NCBI RefSeq assembly: GCF_002994745.2
Contig: NC_037093.1
Span: 67,351,510 to 67,415,509 of the forward strand
Length of the DNA: 64,000 nucleotides
From: Rosa chinensis
Taxonomy: Eukaryota; Streptophyta; Magnoliopsida; Rosales; Rosaceae
Direction of reading: 5' to 3'
The position numbers were made by a program, and so were the translations under genes. The notes under the pieces were generated by a model. The model did not search any database. It worked only from the letters and a program-made list of their open reading frames with translations, and was not told where the DNA came from. Below are positions 46,525-59,113 of the stretch, in pieces. The first letter of the stretch is position 1. Each line of letters begins with the position of its first letter.

Positions 46525-46571
46525 GTTTGATTCCAATTCCTCTTCAAAAAAAAAAAAGTTTGATTCCAATT
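46525..46571 (+). mobile_element. Tail-only LINE insertion, 19 bp, with 14-bp target duplication
   Basis: GTTTGATTCCAATT at 46525-46538 and 46558-46571 flanks just CCTCTTC plus A12. CCTCTTTC-A(n) is the end of the longer LINE copy at 10695-10953, so the same family is likely responsible. Confidence 0.75.
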
Positions 46572-46812
46572 AAATTGATGCTAGCTAGGCCATGATCGAT
46601 GACCCACGTATATATGCATAAAATGTGTAATATTATCGTGGTCTGTCGGACCCGCAAATCATCAACAAATTCCAGCTGCATGCTACTTATCTAATTAAAC
46701 AAATGATAATTCATGTGTTTGCATGTACTTTCACTTGTATGTATAATCGCGACAAACAGTAATTATTACTTAGCCTATATTCCTATAATCCTATATCACG
46801 AGAGCTGGCTAT

Positions 46813-46854
46813 ATATAATATATTGTCTTTTTTAGAAGATATAATATATTGTCT
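46813..46854 (-). mobile_element. Tail-only insertion, 10 bp, with 16-bp target duplication
   Basis: ATATAATATATTGTCT at 46813-46828 and 46839-46854 flanks TTTTTAGAAG, the inverse of CTTCTAAAAA. The similar tail CTTCTAAAGAAAAA occurs at 37306. Confidence 0.55.
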
Positions 46855-46997
46855 AATGGTTCAAATTACGGTATCCAAAACAAATAGGTACACAAAATGC
46901 CTCATGTATCGACCATATTAATTCTAAATAATCATCTTTGGATTAATTCAAGTAGTGATAAAGAAAGGATAGAGAATTGGGATTACTTAACATGTAT

Positions 46998-47368
46998 ATT
47001 ATAATGATTTAAATTCATTTCACCTTATTGAACTTTACACCTAAAATCGTTTGTACTTCCAATATGTTCAACCATAACCATTAGTAAAATAATTAGTCAA
47101 TTTCTTCATAAACTGGTAAAGGTGCGAGTCCACTCAGGTCAATTTTTAGCCTTAATTATATAAAGTGTGTTTCTTACATAATTGAAGGCACAAAAACTTT
47201 TTGAATGAGCAACACTATATTAAGAAATTGATAGATTAATTAAAAATTCACTATAATTGATCAAATTGGAAATACAATGACACATGAGATCAAATTAGAT
47301 GTTAAGGTGCACAAACGATTTTAGGTGTAAGATCTAAAGAGGTAAAATAATTTTAACTCTATTATAAT
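46998..47368. mobile_element. MITE with about 65-bp inverted ends
   Basis: The left arm starts ATTATAATG and contains TTACACCTAAAATCGTTTGT. The right arm is its inverse (ACAAACGATTTTAGGTGTAA ... ATTATAAT). The 371-bp element has no coding region, and the target duplication is not clear (possibly TA). Confidence 0.7.
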
Positions 47369-48743
47369 CAATCGTTCAACTAGTAAAGAAACAAATCAAT
47401 ATAATTCTGAAGCATCAATGGTCTATGTCCACTCATGGGAGAACATTAATAGGGTATGATCAAATTTCAACCCCAAGTCGAAACAACAACATTGTTCTCT
47501 TTGACACGTAGTGCTAGATGTATATAGAAGAACAGATCCTAACTTGTATTAATATCGATTCTCAGATACACAGCTCAAGTAACTTGTGGGTGTTACGGAT
47601 GTCGTATTCACCAACTTGTACGTATTGTACTGTTTAGCAACTAAATGAAAAATCTGATACCTACCATCAATTAGGGATGCCACTGGTACATGAACTTAAA
47701 GGTTATAATCAACAGTAGCTGACTATAAATCTTTATCTGCATGCTAGCTGTAAAGCTTGCTAGCTCGGTCGAGTTAGCTTTTAGATTAATGGCAGTGGTG
47801 GTTCTTAGCGATTGGTATCGATCAACAAGAGCAGCCACCACATCTAACTTTAGTCGACGCGCGTCCATTCAAAGAAAAGCAGTCTAGCATTAAGGGATCA
47901 AATATTAATGCACCAAGGGAAGCTAGACTAATTCCATCGAACAACAAGGATGGAAGATTCTCAGTTCTTCACGTACATCTCTGTAATCTATATATGCATG
48001 CATATATACCATCCAAATCTTTTGACCACTGCTTTTACACAACACATTGTCCCACTTCATCCATGAATTGTTGTCCAAATGTCAAGTGGTTTGAGGTTAA
48101 CTTAATCTTTTAATTTGGAAAAGAAATTAGTCATATTGGACTAATTCTATACAATTAGCTAGTCAAGCTATGGTGAGGCTTTTTTAATTTGTAGAGTCCA
48201 TGCAAAACCGAAAGTACTAGTAGCTATAGCTAGATTCCAAGAAGTTAATTTACATGCATACATGTATTTACATAAAAAATATTAATCCATCGTGCATGGA
48301 AATATTTACAAGTATATTATAAGTACTAATAGGTTATAATTTCAAAGCTCATGAGCATGCTTATTGGATAGAAACAATTAGAAATATGCATGAACTAAGT
48401 TCAATATACCTAATTAGAAGTAAGTGGTTGCGTGAGGGCCATGAGGCTTTTACGATCAATCCAGATACAGGGAATGGATTTAAATTTTGGATCCGTAGCC
48501 CCCATCAAATCACCAAAGCTAAGATAAAATTAGAAAAAAAATAGCAAAGCAAAAGAGAAAGAAAAGGAAAGGCCTATATCTATTGGATATCATTATTATT
48601 ATTCAACCATAGAAAAAGAAAAAAAAGAGAAAGTAAAAAGGACTACGATATATGAAGACTTGTATGATATGTACGAGTCGAGCAAGCACTGGAAGTGTCT
48701 AATACTTGCTACTGTTTCTGACTCTAGCTAGTTCTCAGAGCAC

Positions 48744-48792
48744 TCCAGCTACTGTTTTTTTTTTTTTTTTGATGACTTCTCTAGCTGCTGTT
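48744..48792 (-). mobile_element. Tail-only insertion with imperfect 13-bp duplication
   Basis: TCCAGCTACTGTT and TCTAGCTGCTGTT (11 of 13 alike) flank a T run plus GATGACTTC. The inverse, GAAGTCATC-A(n), is the common tail motif in this window. Confidence 0.5.
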
Positions 48793-49533
48793 GTCTCTTT
48801 ATTTTGTTCATTTTTTCTGGCTAGTCCTTAGAAGTTCGTATCAAACAGAACAGTGATGAACTGGAAAGATAGTTCTTAGATCGATGCAGAAGTACTTAAT
48901 TGTCGGTAGATAAACAAAATGAGAAGATTGAAGTTGTTAAAAGTAATGTTAATTTTTCTTTTGACTCCTATGCATATGGATATAATGGATTGAGTTTATT
49001 TTTACCTCATATTTGGATAACTAGGCGAATCATCATCACCCGGAAAAGGTAATAGTAATGCAATCTTTGTAGCCTTTTCCTTTTTGTTTCAAAGCAGGAG
49101 ATAAACTAAAAACCTAAACCTTTAGAATACTTGACGTTTGTTGGTCAAAATTGAAGGCAGAGGAGACATATCAAACCTAATTCAAAGTTAAACAAAATAT
49201 TTGGTCATGTGATTCATGCCCGACTTCCACTAATATATTTCTTACTAAATTTTCTTTTCGAAATATATGGTTGAAATTGAGCTGGTTACCAAATTTGCTT
49301 TATAAAATATGTGGTTGAAATTCAACTAGGGAAGAGATAGAGCAAAAGTAAAGTTGGTTTCTAAATATTTAGTTGCGACGACTTCTTTCATTCTTTCCTT
49401 TCCTTTCCTTCGTTTCAAGGTAATTTACAATTTAAGAAACTTGTCTTGTTGATGAACAGAGTAAACCTTTGGGTACTTATTCAAAAAAAGAAAAATTAGC
49501 AATAATGTTTACCCGGTCAGTGGCTAAACAATT

Positions 49534-49650
49534 AAATTATGCTCAACCACTATTTAGTGTAAATTCAATGATAGAGAGAATGATTATTATGTTAAGTTGT
49601 TTTGTTTCTCATCATTGAATTTACATCTAACGGTGATTGAGCACAACTTA
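49534..49650. repeat. Hairpin-forming inverted repeat with about 45-bp arms
   Basis: The left arm (AAATTATGCTCAACCACTAT..., TGTAAATTCAATGATAGAGA) pairs with the right arm (TCTCATCATTGAATTTACA..., GGTGATTGAGCACAACTT). The loop is about 25 bp. It is probably a small MITE; a hairpin RNA origin cannot be excluded from sequence. Confidence 0.7.
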
Positions 49651-49652
49651 AA

Positions 49653-49898
49653 AGAAAATATTTGGGTACGATGTACATCTTTGCATCTGTATACAGGCCC
49701 ATGGGGAAGAACAAGACCCGATAAGAAGTTTCACTGTCCAGTGATTCATGGGCTACTCTTCTCAGAATGAAGGCCATCTCTCTAAAGTCGTAGGGCTGAC
49801 TGACTTTCCGCTCTTCCTCCTGAACCGTTTGAAATTGAATTTCGAATCTAGCCTTATCAATAATCATAAAATAATTTACGGGGAGGGGTAAATCCGTA
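49653..49898 (-). pseudogene. Orphan exon-like coding fragment, family not recognised
   Basis: The minus strand shows an acceptor-like TTTGCAG at 49905-49899 followed by an 80-codon open frame: ITDLPLPVNYFMIIDKARFE, ... QPYDFREMAFILRRVAHESL, ... YRVLFFPMGLYTDAKMYIVP. Composition and regular helices look like true protein. It lacks a start codon and loses coherence at the hairpin repeat 49534-49650, as if cut by that insertion. It lies only 90 bp from the divergent kinesin start. I cannot name the parent. Confidence 0.45.
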
Positions 49899-49995
49899 AT
49901 CTGCAAACATTCAAATCAGGAAGTGGTTCAAAACCAAAGTAGTCCCCCCGACCGTTGCTAAATCTCACGGAGTCAAACAGAGTCCGAAGTCATCA

Positions 49996-52900
49996 ATGGA
50001 GAAGATCTGCGTCGCCGTTCGCCTGAGACCGCCTGTGACTCAAGAATATTCCGGCGGAACCTTCTGGAAGGTCGACGAAAACCGCGTTTCTCTTCACAAG
50101 GTTCACGGAACTCCAATCTCCGGAGTCTCCTACGCTTTCGGTAATGTCCGAATCCCTAATTGGAGTTCTGTGGATGCAGATGGAACAGTGTAGTTTGATT
50201 CTGTGTGGTTTGATTTTGCAGATCATGTGTTCGATGAAATGTGTAGCAATTCTAGGGTTTACGAACTTCTTACCAAGGAGATTATTCACGCTGCAGTAGA
50301 AGGATTCAACGGTAATTTCTGAAAAATTAGTGCCTTTTTTTGTTTAGGTTTTGTTGTGATGTGGTTGATTTGGAGTAGAGTATGTGATAGAATTGGTTTG
50401 GTACATGTAGGAACTGCGTTTGCGTATGGGCAGACCAGCAGTGGCAAGACTTTCACCATGAATGGCTCCGAAACAGATCCCGGAATCATCCACCGGGCGG
50501 TCAAGGACGTGTTTGGGAGAATCGAAATGGTAATGAGTGTGTAGCTTGTTGTGGTGCTATTTTTGATTGTCGATGCTATTGGCCTATTGCTACCTCTGAT
50601 GACTGTGGTGCTGCTTTTGTATACGCAGATGTCGCACCGGGAGTTTCTGATTCGAGTTTCGTACATGGAAATCTATAACGAAGAAATTAATGACCTTCTG
50701 GCTGTAGAGAACCAGAAATTGCAGATTCATGAGAGTTTGGAAGTAGGTTGTTGACCACTGTACTGTTTGGAGTTTAAATTTAGGAAGCTTTTTCAAATCA
50801 ACTGAAATTACTTTTTCGTCTTGTTTAGCGTGGAATATTTGTTGCTGGCCTCAGAGAGGAAATTGTCAGCAATGCAGAACAGGTTTTGAAGCTCCTTGAA
50901 TCTGGAGAAGGTTTGCACTTTGCAATTTTGTTCTTTGTATTTTCTGTTACTTGAGTATTCGTGCTTATATTTGTCGGCAAAAATGTTTTGTTACAGTTAA
51001 TAGACACTTTGGAGAAACAAATATGAATGCTCGGAGTAGTAGATCTCACACAATATTCAGAATGGTACGTCCATACTGAAATTTTGCCTGTAAAGCTACA
51101 ACTAAATACTGGATTTTGCTTCTAATTTATGCCATATATCTTATGCTTCTAGGTAATTGAAAGCAAAGAGAAGGACATTAATGCAAGTGCTGATGTTATT
51201 CGCGTCTCAGTCTTGGTTTGTATTCTTTATGCTATTCCTTTTTTTCTGTTTCTTTTTTTGTGAAAAGTTGACACACAGTTGCAGTTATCTTGTGCTTTTT
51301 GTGGCATCTTAATTATAATTGCTGCATGTATTGTAGAATTTGGTAGATTTAGCTGGTTCTGAACGAATTGCTAAAACTGGAGCTGGGGGAGTACGTTTGA
51401 AGGAAGGAAAGCACATAAACAAGAGCTTAATGAGTCTTGGTAATGTGATTAACAAACTAAGTGATGGTGCGAAAAACAGGTATTTTTCCTTGTTTTAGTA
51501 AATCATCTTTAGTTGAATATGAAATTATTTTTCTAATGATGACTTCTAATGCAGGGGCCATATTCCTTATCGTGATAGTAAGCTAACCCGTATACTTCAA
51601 CCTGCCCTTGGTGGTAATGCAAAAACTTCAATAATATGCACCATAGCACCAGAAGAGGTAGTCTATTATTTGCTGCTGAGATACTTTGAATCATACTTCA
51701 ACATTTTCGAGTTTAATGAGTTATGGATGCACTTAGGTACATGTCGAGGAAACAAAGGGAACCCTTCAGTTTGCTAGCAGAGCTAAGCGCATCACTAATT
51801 GTGCTCAAGTGAACGAGGTTTGTTTCTTGTTACGTTGTATATCCAACTCGTGGTTTTGTAGATTGGTTTATGATCATAGCATATTACATGTGTCTTTGTA
51901 GATTACTTCATGTCTTATTTTCTTTTAGCTTCCGTGGAAAATAGTTTCAATCCATAACTTGCTCCAACCATTTTCTGGAACTTGTTTGTTGGCCATCATT
52001 TTCGTGTATCATTCAGTCTTTTCTCTTTTATAATTCTATCTCCTTTCACAGTCTTTTTCTTGACCTTGAATATAACAGTGAAGTTTAACCATTATCAAAT
52101 ATTTAAATTCGTCGCAGATCTTGACAGAAGCGGCCTTACTGAAGAGGCAAAAACAAGAGATAGAAGAGCTTCGTAAGAAGCTTCAGGTGAGAATCATCTC
52201 ATGTTATCTCTTACAAAACATAGATTGAATACAAGCTAACACATTCTGTTGAAAAAAAAAAATGTATAGGGATCCCATGCTGTGGTGTTGGAGCAGGAGA
52301 TATTGAAATTGAGAAATGACTTGCTTCAGGTGTTCTCTCTCTCTCTCTCTCTCAATTTGTGGAATCTTGAATATTATCTGGATCGACAACCATAACCTCA
52401 TTTACCTTTCATATGTCTGTTAATTTTTTCATGGTTCAGAATGAACTAGAGCGTGAGAAGCTGGAATCGGAATTGGAAGAGGAGAGGAAATTGAAATTGA
52501 ACAAACTCGGTAGTCTAGATGCTTTTTCAGACTTTGGCGGAAGTTCTTGTCAGGTAAAACTCATATGGCTTGTTATATGTTATGTAGTTACTGAGTCATA
52601 TCAATACCAAGGTATTAGTAAATCTTTGGAGTATGTAGTGTCTGATGTTCTGATAATGTTTACGATGTATAGCCACAGGATTCTGGGACACAAAGCCTCA
52701 AGGAAGAATGTAATGACAGCATTAGTAAATCTCAAAGAGATCTCTTTACGACCCCCTCTAGCAAGGCAGTTCCCAATGCCTTTGTTGCCAGGCGATCAAA
52801 TTATTCACCATTGCCTGGTTTTAGCCCCCTGCCAGATGCCTTTAGCAATGTGGTTGATGAAGACACGTGGATGAAAATGAACAAAGGTTATATAGCTGAC

Positions 52901-55401
52901 CTTGATTCCATTCAAATGACTCCTGCAAGAAAAGTTCAATCCTTTCCGCCAAGTGATGCAACTCCAGTAAGTTTTCTAATTACCTGAACCTATTCTTTTT
53001 TCTGTCTTCTAAAATTCTATTATTTTTTTCTACTTGTTTCAATGAGTGAAAGAAAAAATAGCAACAATCATCATCGCCAAGTGTATAAGTTTGTTTACAC
53101 ACTCAAAATTGATTCTTCGGTGAAGTTTTCCATGCTACCATCTTGTAGGTTGTGTACCAAAATAAGTTACAAATTTGGTTGTCTTTGTTTTCTTTCAGAC
53201 CATTGAAAAAGGAAAATGAAATGTTTCAACATGTTAACTTTAAACTTCTCTTAATATACTGAAACTGCATTCCAGCTCTATTTCAGTGTCACTGCATATT
53301 GTAATTTCTTTTTAGGTCAAATATATCTTAAATCTTTATTGTAACTGACTTTCTTTTGATATATGGTTAATTTCTGTAATGCTTTGGGGCGTAAGGTTTT
53401 ATGAGATGCTTTTATTGTTGTCCTGAATAAATTTCAGGGAAACTCAAATGAGAATTACGAGGAGGTCCAAAATTTGAAGAGGCAATTAGAACTTGCTATT
53501 GAAGAAAGAGACGATCTCAAGGTCAGTATCTATAGTAGGCTCTTGAGTCTTGATCCATTTTAGAGTGCAAAATGAACAAATACTGTGGTTAGGTTGAGGA
53601 TAAGCTACTCGTTTGAAACTTAGCATGTCTGAGCTTCCCTCATAAAGACTCAAATTGAGCCGCCTGAAATTTGCATTGATACCTGAATTCATACTTTTCT
53701 TGTTTACCACATCTTATATTGCTTGTTGTCTCTTTTTGGTATACTTCGTTAAATTTAGAATTGCTCTTTCATAAGAGTATGCTGGATACTATTTCACACT
53801 GGTTTCTACTCCTGCATACTTTTATGGCTTATGCATTGATGCTTGTATATGTACAGAGGAAGCATGAGGAACAAGTTAGGAAACATGAGGAACAAGTTTT
53901 ACTGAACAATCAGTTAGTATCTGAGATATCTGAGCTCCAACAAGAAGCACAGCTGATTCAAGAAATCCCTCAAAGGCTTGGTGAATGTGCAGCGACTTGC
54001 AAAAATATATATGTGGATATTTTATCAACGACTCAGGTAATGGCTGTTTGTCATTTTAGGTTCTCTCAATCAGTATTTTTACTGTACAATTTAATAACCT
54101 TATGATGATTTGGGCAGAGTTATATATCAGATGAGAAATCTTCTGCGGCAAAATTGCTTTCAAGTATAACTGAAATTGGCACCAGCCTATTTACAACTCT
54201 AGAAGCTGATTTCTCATTACCAATTGCTGACCAAAGATTACGGATCCAAGAACAGCACAGAGTGCTCTCTGAGAGGTTGAGCAGCACAGTTAAATTACTG
54301 GTATCATCTGAAACACTAAACATCGAGGATGAGCAAGCGAGGAAGTCACAGGTATCCGCCTGGTCAAAATTAACAAGATATCACTCATTAGTTATAATTT
54401 TATTCTCTGCCCTATTGTTAAGGATATTTTGTATGTTATAAAACTGTTTTGATACTTAAAGTTTTAGTTACAGGCAACAAATGCTACTGATGTTACCTTA
54501 CTACAGAATTGTAATATATTATAAGCTGATATCATCTGGATCATATGATCAACTAATAAAAGAGCCTAAAAATTATTCAAGCTGATGTCATTACGTATTA
54601 AGTTAGCATATTTGCGTTTCAGAGTCTTTCTTGCAACCTGTTATGTGTACTTTCAAGTTTTCAATACCTTTTCTCTATTGTTTCTCTGCTTTTGATATTT
54701 CTGTGGAAGCATCTATTTAAGTTTTTCCATTATTGATGAAACAAAACTGTAAATAGTACCCTTTGTTATTCACATGCTAGTCATACATAGTTTGATATTA
54801 AGAACTTGTCTCATATTAGTGTCTCGGCATGTATGCTCTGGCATGCCAAGTTTTAGCTGATCCCAGAGAATTTATGAAATATTCAGATTTATTTAGCTAG
54901 AAAAAGAAGAGAGCATCTAGGCTGTTTTTGTTTTGTCTTTAAGATATAGTTGTTGTGATTAAGGAATGCACAATGGGAGGAGACGATGCCTGTTGGAAGA
55001 AAAAACTGAGCAATGAGCTGAACACCATCAAGGAACGACACCATGACCTGGCGAAAGAGCTGGATTCTCATAACCAGCTTCTGAAGAAATCTAAACAAAG
55101 ATATGAGAGTTTGGAAACTGAGTTCCAGCTGCTGAAGGAAGAAAGGGATTCCTTGCACAAAACGGTATCTGAATCATCTGAAAGACTATTACTAGTTACT
55201 GACCAGAAGGAAAATATTGTGAAGTATATGAAAGAAGAGTTGCAGAGAAGGAAAGATGTTGAAGAAAAAATTAAGCAGTTCACTGTTGCCTTTTGCAATC
55301 GGAAGACATCACTTATGTCTTTTCACAGTGAGTTTAAGTCTAAGGTTGAGAGTTTGAAAGCCGAAAATGTAGTTTCAGTACCCAAATCTGTTGGGTGTTG
55401 A
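49996..55401 (+). CDS. KIN7N: Kinesin-like protein KIN-7N
   Basis: Exons: 49996-50140, 50222-50311, 50411-50529, 50629-50742, 50829-50910, 50997-51064, 51153-51215, 51337-51479, 51555-51657, 51737-51817, 52118-52186, 52270-52329, 52440-52553, 52673-52966, 53438-53521, 53857-54036, 54118-54351, 54964-55401. All phases agree; 826 aa, close to the 823 aa I recall for Arabidopsis KIN-7N (At1g59540). The N-terminal motor (about 1-320) starts [13 protein letters not shown]. It has the P-loop GQTSSGKT (85-92), switch I NARSSRSH and switch II DLAGSE, followed by [20 protein letters not shown]. The rest is coiled coil split by a low-complexity linker ([15 protein letters not shown]). KIN-7 motors are plus-end directed mitotic kinesins related to CENP-E. 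The start of the last exon is the least certain (acceptor GATTAAG), chosen because it alone keeps phase. Confidence 0.93.
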
Positions 55402-57287
55402 GAGATATCTAGTGTTACTTCAATAGTGTAATGTGGTAGGCTCCAATGTCTTCTTCTCAGAGCTTGTTTCTTCCACATCTCTTTTCAACTCGTGTTATTA
55501 TTTATTTTCTACCATTTAGTTAAGACACTCTCTCATTAAGATTATGTATGAACAACACTGTATTTATACATGCAAAGAGGTGGATCGCTTGTGTGTGTTG
55601 ATTTGGTTTGAAATGTCTGTAGAACTCTTTGCATTATGAACCGACAAAATTTGGGCAGGTTGTGATCTGTCAGTATACTCTATCTACTATAGCAGATGGT
55701 TTTCATCAAAGATTATGTACTACTCTCTATCTACTATATTACGCTCTTCCCAACCCTTGCGCTACCTTCCAAATGGCCTCAGGGGAAGTCGAAGTCGAAT
55801 TTTGGTTGGATGTAGGATTGGAGGAGATGCGCCATACCGATGAAAACGTGATATTCAACATTTTTCTAAACGGTTTGGAGGGGATTATGAATGGGAGAAA
55901 TGATAAAATTGCGTGAAGCTCGTTTGATCATCAGAAGCATTCATTGTCGACCATCAAATATTAAATGAAAAATAACAGAATTCAGTATTTCTGAAGACAT
56001 GTTAGTCGGCAAAGGTTGTCCAATATATTTGAGTTATAAAATCAAAGCAAAATAGTTCCCGATCCTTGTGCTACCTTCCGAATGGCCCCAAGTGAATTCT
56101 AGAAAATGCATTGATAGTCAAAAGTCAAATTTTAATTCGGTGCCAAACCGATGAAAAAGTGTTTGTTTATAAGTTATAACACACAATTTTCATGAAAAAA
56201 GATATATGTTCGAAATTTTGCAAAATTTTACCAGAAACCACAGAAAACAGAAGTGCAAGTCCCAGAAACATTAAACAAGAGAAGTGAAAATCACCCATAC
56301 AAAAAAGGTGTGAAGCCTGAGCGCCAAAAAAGTGAAGGAACTAATGGTTTTGTTGAGTTTTTTTTTTTTTTTTTGATGACCTGGTTTTTTTTTGAGTTGA
56401 TTAGGCCATTGAGGTCATAGATAAGATAGTGATAGAAATCGAGGTCCATAAACGATCCCATCAGGGCCATCATGATTTAGAAATTCATAATCTAAAACCC
56501 CACAGAAAATAAAGTAGATTATAATTTTCCATTTGCAATATTTTATAGTTGAGGATGTGTTCCTTCTGTTAGGTACAACAGAACAGATTTCCACTCCGTA
56601 ATTTTAGCATAAATCCAGGAACGAAGACGAAGACATGTATTTTATACATGGTGATTTCTTTGTTGGAACATAAACAAAACAAAGAAGAATATAATGGACA
56701 TGATCATATGCAAAAGAGGCAAGGAAGTTCGAATGTCTGTCTCATCATGCATGCATAACAGTGTTCGTGTAGTACATTATGCATATTAAAATAGTTCACA
56801 TGAGAACTGATTAAGATATGCATATCATATATATAATATGTTAAAAAAAAATGCAAAGTTAAAGTTTTTGTTTCATGATACGGTCAAACATGCTATGCTA
56901 GCTGTTAAACTATAGTGTAACTCTTAATTGGACTTTGAATTGAGAATATAACCGATTAACCACAACTTCTGGATACCTACTTGAGCAAGTAAGAATCTGA
57001 AAGTACGATAGATGTAAAAGTGTAAGAGTTGAGTTTATGAGGGTGAACCATCCAGAAGTAATTGCATCCAATTTGTCCCCGTCTCATCTGCATGATATGG
57101 CCACCCATCATAAATGGGACAAGAAATTGTAGGACCATTTTATCAAATTTATACATTTATGATGGATAGTGAAATGAGGAAGAGTCAATAAAAAGACAGC
57201 TAGCTACTCACTTGAACAGAAGATTGAGATAAAAGACCTAACCAGGCTCTTCAAATTTGAACTTGTAGATCATATCCATTTATCCTA
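55402..57287. other. 3' region of the kinesin gene and spacer
   Basis: AT-rich. A weak direct repeat (CCTTGCGCTACCTTCCAAATGG near 55757, CCTTGTGCTACCTTCCGAATGG near 56064) suggests a decayed duplication. No gene is supported. Confidence 0.5.
56348..56398 (-). mobile_element. Tail-only insertion ending in GATGACC, imperfect duplication
   Basis: A T run followed by GATGACCTGG lies between TTTTGTTGAGTT and TTTTTTTGAGTT. The inner motif matches the copy at 48757. Target duplication is blurred by T-rich sequence. Confidence 0.4.
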
Positions 57288-57528
57288 GCTCAAGCAGTTT
57301 TTTTTTTTTTTTTTTAATCGAGATTACACGGTTCCTCAAAGGCTTCCTAGACCTAGAGTCTAATCCGTGCCGAGAGATCATGTCAGAACGCTTCCTCCCC
57401 TCTGGCCACCAAGAATATATTGGGATTTAACTCCAATAAGCGTCGGCGGGATTCAAACCCGGGTGTGGGAGTTTCACACCTGGAGGCTCTTACCAACTCG
57501 ACCACCTGTGGTGGTTGCTCAAGCAGTT
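57288..57528 (-). mobile_element. Full tRNA-derived SINE with 12-bp target duplication
   Basis: GCTCAAGCAGTT flanks at 57288-57299 and 57517-57528. On the minus strand the element starts CAACCACCACAGGTGGTCGA, with A box TGGTCGAGTTGGTAAGAG and B box GGGTTTGAATCCC (57448-57460). It ends ATCTCGATT plus poly(A), which appears as the T run at 57300-57316. At about 217 bp it looks complete, and the perfect duplication suggests a fairly recent insertion. Confidence 0.92.
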
Positions 57529-57779
57529 AAAATACCTGAACATATATGACCTAGACATTGATTTAGGGCCCCTCTTTCTCTGTCTTTCTATATCTGACCT
57601 TAATAAATTACCCTAATCTTCCTCTCTCCTTTATGCTTCTGTCCAGTCCCAAAACTGACAGATATGATTTGTCTGTCTCATTTAATTCACCAGAAAAATT
57701 CATCATCATCTTTCCCATTTGCAATTGCAGACCACATATGTGTTCAATCTCAGCCTCTGCTGCAACATAGAGATTTCTA

Positions 57780-59113
57780 ATGGCTTCCACAACAACAAAA
57801 CCAGTTAAACAACTTGGAGAGCTTCTCCAAGAGCAGCAAGAACCCTTTGTCCTAGATGTTTACCTATTTGAAAGAGGGTGTCTGAGAAAGAGCTTGAGTT
57901 CAAGCAATAGCATTAATTCAAGCAAGAGTTTAAAGAGGTCATCTAGTTGTGGACCAATCAAGAGCAAAAAGGGTACTCCTAGCTTCTCCAAGATACTGAG
58001 ATCTGTCTATAACAAGCTTGTTTCCAAAAATGGTGGCTCGAGAACTAAGAGTTCCGGAGAAGAAGAGGGAAAGTTTGATGCCAACACTGAGATTACTCTT
58101 CCTAGTGATTGCCTTGGAGATTTGGATGAATTTTCTTCTTCTAGTAGCAGAACACGGTATGAATCATGCTGTGATAGTGACAAAGATGAAGCTTGCGCCA
58201 CTGTTTTGTTGCAGAATGAAGATGAAGCCTCGCTTGCAGTAGAAGGCACTTCTCAAGTTCCAAATCTCTGCAATATGAAAGAAGAGACAAAGGTAGAAAC
58301 ACCATTTTACTCATAACCCTTTCAATCTTCTCATGTGAAAACATGGTTTCAATCTTTACAAAATTGTTGATTTGATTCGATTGCTAACAAAGCCAGCAGG
58401 TTGCTTCAGATAGCACTGCTCAATGGGGAATCATCGAAGAAGAAGAAGAAGAAGACGCAGACTAAGCAACACACCTCAATTTCAGTACTAGAAGATAGAC
58501 CTTCTCATGCAGGTTTACCTCTTCAGAAATGTCAAGTCTCTTTCTCTTTGACTACTGAGAACTTAATAGTAAGCTATGCTTCTATGTTAACTTAGATCAT
58601 CGTCAATTTGCTCCTTTGGTTTATTAAACAGTACCCAACTCCGTGTTATCAGCTTCTCTTTGGGAACTACTTTTCCAGCCACCATTGGAGAGGCCAAGAG
58701 ATACTTTTGGAGTTCCGGAAATGCTAGAGCCGGTAATCAGATCGAATTCTTCTCCACACAAATCGAAAAGGATGTTGCAGCAGACAAGGCAGCTTCTTTT
58801 CGATTGTGTGAGAGAGGTGACAGAATCCCATGCAAAGCAAATGAAAGAGGAGCAGAACAGCGCAAAGTTTTTGGGGGCAGAAGAACTGGGAAAGCTGATT
58901 TCTGAGAAATTAAGGATTTGGGATAGACAGGCTGGGGATGAAACCAACATCGACTTTTTGTTGGATTCAGATATCCTGAGTTCAGCTGAAGAATGGAATT
59001 GTAATGAACAAGAAGAGAGAGAGATTTGTTGCGAAATTGGGGACGCCATTTTAGAAGAGATCATCAAAGAAACTGTTGCTCTACCGATTAGTTTAGATCC
59101 TGTTTCCTTCTGA
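57780..59113 (+). CDS. DUF4378 family protein, with an apparent frameshift in exon 2
   Basis: Exon 1 is 57780-58292 (MASTTTKPVKQLGELLQEQQ...; 171 codons), exon 2 starts at 58400, and exon 3 is 58632-59113. Exon 3 ends the protein with ILSSAEEWNCNEQEEREICC and EIGDAILEEIIKETV, the conserved DUF4378 C-terminal pattern. Exon 2 first reads VASDSTAQWGIIEEEEEEDA in phase with exon 1, then meets TAA at 58463. The next frame instead reads KQHTSISVLEDRPSHAGLPL, where SVLE is the usual internal motif of this family. A donor GGTTTAC at 58516 would restore the phase of exon 3. So one or two bases seem lost or gained in or just after the GAA tract at 58436-58453. As printed, the protein would stop after about 192 aa. 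The function of the family is unknown. Confidence 0.6.

Larger units (their letters stand above)
45973..49533. other. Spacer between bZIP and kinesin
   Basis: 3.5 kb of AT-rich DNA rich in small insertions: tail-only events at 46539, 46829 and 48757, and a MITE at 46998-47368 (listed separately). No gene is supported. An ORF at 47671-47868 on the minus strand looks random. Confidence 0.5.

Noticed and set aside
54352..54963. An additional kinesin exon in the 612-bp intron
   Set aside because: No segment there has good splice borders, open frame and coiled-coil composition. The 826-aa total without it already fits the family.
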